DNA from: LW40-45 sp048883105
GTDB lineage: Archaea > Asgardarchaeota > Lokiarchaeia > Sigyniarchaeales > SOKP01
Length of the DNA: 18,690 bases
Assembly (NCBI GenBank): GCA_048883105.1
Contig: JBHLQY010000048.1
Span: forward strand, 1 to 18,690
Reading direction: 5' to 3'
In this document: piece by piece, positions 1 through 6,448 of the stretch
How positions within the stretch are numbered: position 1 is the first letter of the stretch
Layout: the number at the start of each line of letters is the position of its first letter
Program-made: the position numbers and the translations under genes
The notes under the pieces: model-generated
Told to the model about the DNA's origin: nothing
Database searches by the model: none
The model's input: only the letters and a program-made list of their open reading frames with translations

Positions 1-1095
1 GTATGGGAAGGCAAAAAAGATATAAAAAGTGATAGAGAAAAGGTAAAGACTAAACTTTTTAACAAATTCGATGAAATTGAAACCATATCAAGCTCTTCTA
101 AAGTCATCCATAAAAATGAATTAAATTCAACTAGTTGGACAAATAAATTATTTTGGGGGGATAATTTAAAGGCTTCATCCTATCTTCTCAATTCATATGA
201 AGGAAAAATAGATTTAATTTACATAGATCCACCATTCTTTTCTGGTTCTAATTATGCTATAAAAATTAAGGAAAATGACTTAGATTACGAATCTATCGCC
301 TATTATGACTATTGGAAAAAAGATTTAGATTCTTATTTGCAAATGTTATATGAAAGGATTATCTTATTTAAACAGTTATTATCTAAGACGGGGTTAATTT
401 TTGTTCATATCGACTGGCACGCAAATCATTATATTGGTTTAATTTTAGATGAAATTTTTGGACAAAATAAGTTTGTAAATAATATTGTTTGGTATTATTA
501 TAATAAATATTCAGCTGGGAAGAAAAACTTACCACGAGCACACGATAATATTTTGGTTTATTCGAAATCAAGTAATTATACTTTTAACGAAATTCGAATT
601 CCAAGGAAAAAACCGAGAAAGCAACTTAAACGACAAATGGTAGATGGCGTTTTAAAAAATGTAAAGAACAAAAACGGACATGTTGTTTATAGAATTGTAA
701 CTGACAAAAAATTAGACGATGTATGGAAAATTCCTTGCATGCAACCAGCTTCAAAAGAATGGACCGGATATCCAACGCAAAAACATCACGATTTAATTGA
801 AAGAATTATTCAATTAGGATCTAATGAAAATGATTTAGTTGCAGATTTTTTTTGTGGTTCTGGTACAACGTTATTGACTGCTGGGAAGCTAAATAGGAGA
901 TGGATAGGCTGTGACATTTCAGAATATTCGATATATTTAACCAGAAAAAGAATTAAGAATTTTCTTGAAAATAATCAAAGCAATCTAAAACAATATAATC
1001 CTATTGAGATATATACAATTTTAACTGAAAAAAGAAAAAAAATTATTGAGTCTGGCTTTTTTGAAAAAGAGTTAGAAATTAAAAGAAAAATTTAG
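1..1095 (+). CDS. Site-specific DNA methyltransferase, beta class (Mod-like), 5' partial
   Basis: Transfers a methyl group from S-adenosylmethionine to an exocyclic amino group of adenine or cytosine in DNA. The frame is open from the first base, so the first Met at 337 is internal and the true start lies upstream. The catalytic motif IV (DPPF) is encoded at 226-237. Motif I, the AdoMet-binding FFCGSGTT, is at 847-870. The order IV, then target-recognition region, then I defines the beta class, as in Type III Mod subunits and N6-adenine or N4-cytosine orphan enzymes. The stretch between them holds the usual RAHDNILVYSK-type segment, and WTGYPTQKHHDLIERII leads into motif I. At least 364 residues are visible. 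It ends 26 bp from the convergent isomerase gene, and no restriction subunit follows on the plus strand, so any partner is upstream. Family is certain; the target base and sequence cannot be read. Confidence 0.93.
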   Translation, partial: VWEGKKDIKSDREKVKTKLFNKFDEIETISSSSKVIHKNELNSTSWTNKLFWGDNLKASSYLLNSYEGKIDLIYIDPPFFSGSNYAIKIKENDLDYESIAYYDYWKKDLDSYLQMLYERIILFKQLLSKTGLIFVHIDWHANHYIGLILDEIFGQNKFVNNIVWYYYNKYSAGKKNLPRAHDNILVYSKSSNYTFNEIRIPRKKPRKQLKRQMVDGVLKNVKNKNGHVVYRIVTDKKLDDVWKIPCMQPASKEWTGYPTQKHHDLIERIIQLGSNENDLVADFFCGSGTTLLTAGKLNRRWIGCDISEYSIYLTRKRIKNFLENNQSNLKQYNPIEIYTILTEKRKKIIESGFFEKELEIKRKI

Positions 1096-1111
1096 ATTTA
1101 AAAAAGGAAGG

Positions 1112-1119
1112 AAAAAAAA
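1112..1119 (-). terminator. Candidate U8 terminator tract after the isomerase gene
   Basis: A run of eight A on the plus strand reads as U8 on the minus-strand transcript, directly after the stop of the isomerase gene. It lies in the 26-bp gap to the convergent methyltransferase gene. Archaeal termination works at U-rich tracts, so this is a plausible 3' end. Inference from sequence only. Confidence 0.4.
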
Positions 1120-1121
1120 TC

Positions 1122-2534
1122 TTATAGATTTTTATTATGATATTCGATATTATACCCTAGATAATTAGATAATGCCTCAAAAATGATATCACCAACTTCA
1201 CTTAAACTTGCTGCAACATGATGGGCAAATCCACCTAAACATAATTTTTTCAATAGATCTTGTAAATTAGGTATTTCAATAACGCCATATCCACCATATG
1301 TTTCTAAAGGATCGTCTGTATATTCTCCTTCAGCAAGTATCGCTTTCATCTCACCAAATAAGTCATCTGTTTCTATTCTTAGGAGTGTACAAGGTCTTGT
1401 TTTAATTCTACCCTGAATAGCACCAAATGTATTTTCTTCACCTCTGAAATCTTTCATAATTGGATGTAGAGTCATTTTAGTATCTTGGAAAAACGATTTT
1501 GGAAGATTACTACAATGGAAAAGAACCATTTTATTTGGGATATCACCGTAATTGTTGTTCCAGTCCAAAATTGCTGATGGAGTATCAGTAGCTATTTGTA
1601 GTATTAACATTCCAATTAAGCCTGAAATATCGACTTCACATGCAGCTGGAACAAGACCTTCGCTAAATGTACTTAAAACAGCGCAAGGGACAATACCGAG
1701 GGTTGATTCAATTGAGGGCCAACATTGGAAAGCAAATCCATCTAAATTCTTTTCTTTTACCCAATTATCAATAACTACGGCTAATTTTCCTAATTTAATA
1801 ATACTTTCTTCTGGAAAGTGAGCAGTAGAAGTATAATTTTTAAGAAATTCAATTTTTTCTTTAACTTTATTGTCATTATCATCCAATTCTCCAATTAGAC
1901 TCAAAATTTCAGAAAGATCAATTGGTTCAACGGTTATTCCATTAAAAGCTAAAATTTTTTCACTATACCTAACAGTTTCAAATGCGTTTGGTCTTGTTCC
2001 GATTTGTCCTAATCTCGCATTTTTAAGCTTGTATACGATTTTGCAAATTTTTTCAAATCTTTTTATATCTTCTTTGTAAATTTCTGATTTAATAGGACAT
2101 GTATGAAGAGTGGTAAGACTAAAGGGAATCCCGTGTTGATAAAGAACGCTACAAACAGAAATTTTTCCACAAAAGGCATCCCTTCTATATTTCCTATTCA
2201 TTTTATTGATTTCATCTGAAGAAGCTTGGATTAAAACAGGAACATTAAGGTTTGCGAGTTTGAGCGTCGATACAATTCCTTTTTCATTTCCAAAATTACA
2301 TAGTACTATTAATATTCCAGAAATTTTATCAGAATTTTTTTTGAATAACTCTGCACATTTTTTAGCATCAGAATAAGTCTCTACTGCTCCAAAATTTGTT
2401 TCATTTTCTCCTAAAATAACGTGATCATAGCCCAATTCGTTTAAAACATTAATAATTTCTACCCTTCCTTCTTTTGCGAGATGATCTGGAAAAGCATCAC
2501 GATTTCCAACGATTACACCAAAAGTAGGTTTCAT
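1122..2534 (-). CDS. L-fucose/L-arabinose isomerase family protein (COG2407-like)
   Basis: Likely a cytosolic Mn2+-dependent aldose-ketose isomerase of the FucI/AraA fold, 470 residues. The N-terminal half (to about 170) has the Rossmann-like pattern of the family, with GVIVGNRDAFPDH at the start. The C-terminal part holds the candidate metal ligands: Glu300 in ACEVDISG, Asp324 in AILDWNNNYGD and His438/His439 in GGFAHHV. These match the Glu, Asp, His triad of FucI. Substrate cannot be told: COG2407 members include poorly characterised sugar isomerases besides fucose and arabinose enzymes. The ATG is preceded by AGAAGGGA about six bases upstream, a plausible Shine-Dalgarno site. The gene is divergent from the GT87-like gene across about 105 AT-rich bases, so it is probably transcribed alone. 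Family good; exact activity unknown. Confidence 0.82.
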   Translation of the reverse strand: MKPTFGVIVGNRDAFPDHLAKEGRVEIINVLNELGYDHVILGENETNFGAVETYSDAKKCAELFKKNSDKISGILIVLCNFGNEKGIVSTLKLANLNVPVLIQASSDEINKMNRKYRRDAFCGKISVCSVLYQHGIPFSLTTLHTCPIKSEIYKEDIKRFEKICKIVYKLKNARLGQIGTRPNAFETVRYSEKILAFNGITVEPIDLSEILSLIGELDDNDNKVKEKIEFLKNYTSTAHFPEESIIKLGKLAVVIDNWVKEKNLDGFAFQCWPSIESTLGIVPCAVLSTFSEGLVPAACEVDISGLIGMLILQIATDTPSAILDWNNNYGDIPNKMVLFHCSNLPKSFFQDTKMTLHPIMKDFRGEENTFGAIQGRIKTRPCTLLRIETDDLFGEMKAILAEGEYTDDPLETYGGYGVIEIPNLQDLLKKLCLGGFAHHVAASLSEVGDIIFEALSNYLGYNIEYHNKNL

Positions 2535-2639
2535 TTAAAATCCCTTCTAAAATTTTAAAAAAATTAATTTTACTAATTTAATTTAAGAATTTAATAGAAA
2601 TTTAAATTTATGTAAATTAGACAACTCTTTTAAAATTTA

Positions 2640-3911
2640 ATGAAACCGATTAAAAGATTTAAAGAACTTTGTGTTAATTTCAAATTTTTTCGATATACAG
2701 TAATACTTCATTTAGGTTATTTCGTTGTCTCATTAATTTTAGTTCTTACAATTCTCAGAGAGCAAAATGATTTCATAATATATTTTAATGCTGGCGGAAT
2801 ATTCTATAAAAATATAGAAGATTTATATAATCAAGAACATTATTTATGGGATTATAGATATTTGCCTCTCTCAGCGATGTTTTTTGTTCCATTTTATCTA
2901 TTAGGCTTTGAAATAGGTTTCATTGTTTTTCATACTTTAAATTTAATTCTTAATATCTTAATTTGTATTGTTTTATACAAAATCTGTAAACTTATTAAAG
3001 GAGAAGATCACGAAAAAGACGATAAAAGGATTATTATATATATTAGCGTTTATTTGGTGGGAATACCTCAAATGTTCAATTATATTTTAGGGCAGATTAA
3101 TTTATATATTACCTTTTTTATATTAATATCTCTTTATATATTTCTCAAATATGACAAACTTAAATGGCAATTTATTGGTAGCTTGATTTTAGGGTTAGGT
3201 ATAATCCTAAAACCTACTGCCCTTTTTTTAATTCCCTTCTTATTAGTTGTCAATTTAGATTTTAAAAAAAGGAAAAAGTTAACCATTGATTTTTCAACCA
3301 GCATTGTAAGGCTAATTGGAGTATTTTTACCAGGATCATTAAACATTATCTTATTTTTAGCATACCCTATATTATGGGAAGGGTTTATAGAAACAAATTT
3401 AACGGGGAGTAATCCACTTACTTTAAATTTCTCATTTAGTATTACAAAATTAATTCTAAATTTTTGCTATGTTTATAATATTCCCTTTAATCAATTATAT
3501 GTTTTAATTGGGGTTATGAGTATTATTGCAGGAGTAGGATTTATAATATTTATAATTGGAAAATTTGATAAAAAATCCCAGATAATTTATGGGATAACTA
3601 TCGGAATATTAATTATGTTGCTTGGATATTACGATTCTTGGGACCATCATCTCTTAAATTTAACACCATTATTGATTATCATGATATTTAATTTACCAAG
3701 ACATTCAGATATTACTGAAAAATTTATAAGAAAAAGTTTGCTCTTTTTTAACTGTTTTGATTTAGCTTTTATGGGAATTTGGTTTCTAATATGGTTTTAT
3801 TTTCCCTATAATTTTGCAAGCACGATTTTTTTAATAATGGTTTTTTATGGAATTAGCAAATATGCATTAATCCAGAGAAAAAAAAAGAGCGGTTTGAAAA
3901 GAATTTCCTGA
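2640..3911 (+). CDS. GT87-like (DUF2029) polytopic mannosyltransferase
   Basis: Predicted integral membrane glycosyltransferase using a polyprenyl-phosphate sugar (commonly mannose) on the outer face of the membrane. The 423-residue protein has roughly ten hydrophobic segments. An Asp44 just after the first helix sits in DFIIYFNAGGIFY, the expected catalytic acid position of GT-C enzymes. DYRYLPLSAMFFVPFYLL (71-88), LGQINLY (150-155) and the later Lys-Pro in GIILKPTALFLIPF (187-200) follow the GT87 pattern. SWDHHLL (333-339) matches the SWxHH signature of this family. No Shine-Dalgarno site precedes the ATG, while TTTAAATT at about 2600-2608 could be a TATA box for a short-leader transcript. 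It starts a plus-strand run whose next gene, 47 bp on, encodes a secreted protein. Acceptor (glycolipid or S-layer glycan) is unknown. Confidence 0.82.
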   Translation: MKPIKRFKELCVNFKFFRYTVILHLGYFVVSLILVLTILREQNDFIIYFNAGGIFYKNIEDLYNQEHYLWDYRYLPLSAMFFVPFYLLGFEIGFIVFHTLNLILNILICIVLYKICKLIKGEDHEKDDKRIIIYISVYLVGIPQMFNYILGQINLYITFFILISLYIFLKYDKLKWQFIGSLILGLGIILKPTALFLIPFLLVVNLDFKKRKKLTIDFSTSIVRLIGVFLPGSLNIILFLAYPILWEGFIETNLTGSNPLTLNFSFSITKLILNFCYVYNIPFNQLYVLIGVMSIIAGVGFIIFIIGKFDKKSQIIYGITIGILIMLLGYYDSWDHHLLNLTPLLIIMIFNLPRHSDITEKFIRKSLLFFNCFDLAFMGIWFLIWFYFPYNFASTIFLIMVFYGISKYALIQRKKKSGLKRIS

Positions 3912-3944
3912 TGTTCAATTTAAAAAATTTTGATATTAAAATGT

Positions 3945-3950
3945 AGAGGG
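3945..3950 (+). promoter_or_regulatory. Shine-Dalgarno site AGAGGG that fixes a TTG start
   Basis: AGAGGG lies eight bases before the TTG at 3959. It matches part of the archaeal anti-Shine-Dalgarno complement GGAGGUGAU. With the signal peptide beginning exactly at this TTG, it supports the non-ATG start. Confidence 0.6.
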
Positions 3951-3958
3951 CGTTAATT

Positions 3959-4744
3959 TTGAAGATTAAACTCTTTTTATTAGGCGCAACGGTGTTTATG
4001 GTATCCATTATTGCGACAACTTCAAATGGAGTCGCAGCGAATTATGATATTGGGGTTGAAGAAGGTGATCAATATATCTGGAAATGTACCATATGTGATA
4101 AAGAGAAAATGGAAGATCTTTTTGGAATAAATTGGAATTCTAACGGAACAGGTCTTTTTGAGGAATTAGAAAGAGGGACTCAGATGAAATTTATAATAAA
4201 AGAAACTGATGAAGACACTAAAATATATAATCCTAAATCACAAGAAAATGAAGAATTTTTCTCTATTACTTTTAAAAAATGGATTTGGACAGATGAAGAT
4301 AAATCTTTTGGTGATGATGATTATGTAGATCAGATGACATATTATACGGATCCAAAAGATTTTTCTGATGATTTAATATTTCAGAATTTTGCTCCAATAT
4401 GGTTTCCAATTCCAATAGATGAGTATTTAAAAGAAGTAGACTTATACGAAGGTTATTCAATAGATGCCAGATCTATATCAGCTTTAAACTGTGAAATTAA
4501 AAAATATGATTTAGAGGATGATTATCCAACCGAATTCATTAAAATTCAGGCAATGTATAATGATGAAGGCATTTTAAGGTCGTATAAACTATACATTGAA
4601 GATAATCAAATAATTGTTGAAATTTTTTTAGAAAATGATATTGTTTTCTTCCCAACGATAATAGAAGTTTTTATCCCGGTGATAATTGGAATATTTTATA
4701 TTGGACTCCTATATTTCATTTACAAAAAAATCTTAATAGGTTAA
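3959..4744 (+). CDS. Secreted, membrane-anchored protein of unknown function
   Basis: Not recognised to a named family. It begins with TTG. Residues 1-27 form a signal peptide (KIK followed by a hydrophobic stretch, then a small-residue region near GVAA). Residues about 28-228 are an acidic, presumably extracellular beta-rich domain opening with DIGVEEGDQYIWKC; Cys43 and Cys46 (CTIC) and Cys178 could bind metal or form a disulfide. Residues 232-254 form a transmembrane helix followed by a short basic tail, so the topology is outside domain, one helix, tiny cytosolic tail. The opening GDxYxWxC phrase resembles large families of secreted proteins in Asgard genomes, but I infer this from memory. 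It lies 47 bp after the GT87-like gene and 30 bp before hisA, so co-transcription is likely; being a target of the neighbouring glycosyltransferase is only a guess. Confidence 0.72.
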   Translation: MKIKLFLLGATVFMVSIIATTSNGVAANYDIGVEEGDQYIWKCTICDKEKMEDLFGINWNSNGTGLFEELERGTQMKFIIKETDEDTKIYNPKSQENEEFFSITFKKWIWTDEDKSFGDDDYVDQMTYYTDPKDFSDDLIFQNFAPIWFPIPIDEYLKEVDLYEGYSIDARSISALNCEIKKYDLEDDYPTEFIKIQAMYNDEGILRSYKLYIEDNQIIVEIFLENDIVFFPTIIEVFIPVIIGIFYIGLLYFIYKKILIG

Positions 4745-4764
4745 GGACAATTTTTGCAAGAAAA

Positions 4765-4769
4765 GTGAT
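4765..4769 (+). promoter_or_regulatory. Shine-Dalgarno site GTGAT for hisA
   Basis: GTGAT sits five bases before the hisA ATG at 4775 and equals the 3' half of the archaeal GGAGGUGAU consensus. The same pentamer at the same spacing precedes the FttA start at 14054, which supports both. Confidence 0.55.
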
Positions 4770-4774
4770 ATGAA

Positions 4775-5506
4775 ATGGAAATAATACCTGCTATTGATAT
4801 TAGTAATGGTAAATGCGTAAGATTGTATAAGGGAAAAAAAGGAACAGAAAAAATATATTATGAAAATCCTATTGATGCTCTGGATTTTTGGATTAACCAA
4901 GGAGCACAGCGATTGCATTTCGTAGATCTAGACGGAGCATGGGGATCTGATATAAATAAGCAACTATTAAAAAATATGATAATAAAAGCCTCAGAAATAG
5001 TAAAAATTCAAATAGGCGGGGGCATAAGAAGTTATGAAATGGCTATTGAATTAATTGAAGTTGGTGCTAATCGCATTATTATTGGTACACTAGCAATAAA
5101 AAATCCGGAGATTATTAAAAAATTAGCTAAAGATATTGGCTCAAAACATATAATTGTGGCACTCGATTATAAAAGCGGTAAAATAACTACGCACGGGTGG
5201 ACGAAACAAACTAACATAGATCCTTTTATATTTGGAAAAAAAATAGCTGATTTTGGTGCAGGATATATCCTCTTTTCTTCAGTCGAAGCTGACGGTGCGT
5301 TCACAGGTCCAGATCTCCAAAATATTGAAAAAATGGTAAATTCAGTTAACCTTCCAATTTATATTGCGGGAGGAATCAGAAATGAAGAGGATCTTATAAA
5401 ATTAAAAAAGATTGGAGTCCATGGAGTTATTGTTGGGAAAGCTTTTTACGAAAAGAAACTTTCTCCCTCAATAATCAAAAATGCTAAATATAATGATTTA
5501 AAGTAA
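4775..5506 (+). CDS. hisA: ProFAR isomerase HisA (histidine biosynthesis)
   Basis: Phosphoribosylformimino-5-aminoimidazole carboxamide ribotide isomerase, a cytosolic (beta/alpha)8 barrel carrying out the Amadori rearrangement in histidine synthesis. Its 243 residues are the normal length. Visible features: PAIDI with catalytic Asp8, HFVDLDGA (48-55), QIGGGIR (79-85) for phosphate binding, IVALD with second catalytic Asp131, and the second phosphate motif IAGGIR (197-202). The Thr that assists catalysis in Thermotoga HisA (Thr164) aligns with Ser168 in FSSVEADG, a conservative change. HisA was preferred over HisF because of the N-terminal PAIDI and the RLYKG segment after it. No other his gene is in the window, so it is a stand-alone gene inside a run of membrane-protein genes. 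A narrower or broader HisA/PriA-like or TrpF-like specificity is possible but not indicated. Confidence 0.93.
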   Translation: MEIIPAIDISNGKCVRLYKGKKGTEKIYYENPIDALDFWINQGAQRLHFVDLDGAWGSDINKQLLKNMIIKASEIVKIQIGGGIRSYEMAIELIEVGANRIIIGTLAIKNPEIIKKLAKDIGSKHIIVALDYKSGKITTHGWTKQTNIDPFIFGKKIADFGAGYILFSSVEADGAFTGPDLQNIEKMVNSVNLPIYIAGGIRNEEDLIKLKKIGVHGVIVGKAFYEKKLSPSIIKNAKYNDLK

Positions 5507-5565
5507 TTACACAGAATACAGAAAAATTTATTTGATTTAACTAAAAATTAGCAAATTTAAAAAAA

Positions 5566-6309
5566 ATGTATCAATATCTTATTTTGCAAGAATATTTTAT
5601 AATTTTCCTACCTGCATTTCTATTAGGTTTACTGCATACCGCCATGCCCTGCGAAGACAAGGCAATCTTTTGTTTTTGGTCATTTGGGATTTCAAAAGAA
5701 CCTAAAAGAAACGTTTTGATATTGATAAGCTATGGTCTTGGCCTAATTACTGCCAATTTAACTATTGCAATCATAACGATACTAGTTAGTTTAATACCGT
5801 TAATTTTTCTCCCCGCAATTGTTTTAGATCCCTATGCTATAAATTTTTTTGGAGCATTTTCTTCTACATTTGTAGCTATTTTCTTCTTATTTTTTATTAC
5901 AAGAAAAGATTATTTACCACATTCAAAGCGCAAAGACAGCATTATGAATTTGGACTGGGATAAACGAAGAACACCTTATATCTTCGGACTTCTTGCGGGA
6001 TTTCCCCCATGTTTGTTTGAATTGTACATATATTCTCAATGTTTAATCTATTCTTTAAGTTATGGATGGTTAGAAGGATTTTTTACAGTATTTTATTTTT
6101 CCCTAGGGACATTTATAGGCTTATTCCCATTGGCTCTTGCTAAACAAACTGCTCAAACCATTATGCCGAAGGAAATGGAAGAATCCAAGAAAAAAAGAAA
6201 AAATACCATTTATATAATTATGTTATTGATAATAATAGGTTTCAATATTGTTATTATGATTCTAAGCTTCTTAAGAATACATATATTTCCTGTGGAAAGG
6301 TTGCGATAA
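5566..6309 (+). CDS. Six-helix membrane transporter, NicO/UreH/CcdA-like (LysE-like superfamily)
   Basis: Predicted polytopic membrane protein of 247 residues with about six helices arranged as two halves. The first half starts with LLGLLHTAMPCEDKA (19-33), whose HxxxPxxD phrase recalls the His/Asp/Pro signature of NicO/RcnA and HupE/UreJ metal carriers. The second half starts with GLLAGFPPCLFELYI (141-155), like the GLxxGxxPCP motif of CcdA/DsbD and UreH-type proteins; Cys29 and Cys149 sit in equivalent places in the two halves. Between them is a charged cytosolic loop (113-137). Metal or sulfur-compound export, or electron transfer through the paired Cys, are all possible. The gene starts 59 bp after hisA without a clear Shine-Dalgarno site. 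Superfamily fairly sure, substrate unknown. Confidence 0.65.
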   Translation: MYQYLILQEYFIIFLPAFLLGLLHTAMPCEDKAIFCFWSFGISKEPKRNVLILISYGLGLITANLTIAIITILVSLIPLIFLPAIVLDPYAINFFGAFSSTFVAIFFLFFITRKDYLPHSKRKDSIMNLDWDKRRTPYIFGLLAGFPPCLFELYIYSQCLIYSLSYGWLEGFFTVFYFSLGTFIGLFPLALAKQTAQTIMPKEMEESKKKRKNTIYIIMLLIIIGFNIVIMILSFLRIHIFPVERLR

Positions 6310-6348
6310 AAAATAAAAAATGGACTATGTAAAGAATTTAAATTTGAA

Positions 6349-6355
6349 TTTTTTT
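6349..6355 (+). terminator. Candidate U7 terminator tract after the transporter gene
   Basis: Seven T follow AATTTGAA some 40 bases after the transporter stop, with no strong hairpin, as expected for archaeal U-tract termination. It lies in the 139-bp gap that separates the transporter from the next plus-strand gene, so it may end the 2640-6309 transcript. Confidence 0.35.
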
Positions 6356-6448
6356 ATAATATTATAGACTTAAAATAATAAAAACTATGTAGGATATTTT
6401 TTAATCTTATAATTTAACCATAGTATTGTATTATCAAAAAAATAAATT

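Noticed and set aside
1..1095. A complete restriction-modification system
   Set aside because: Only the methyltransferase 3' part is in the window and no restriction subunit follows on the plus strand.
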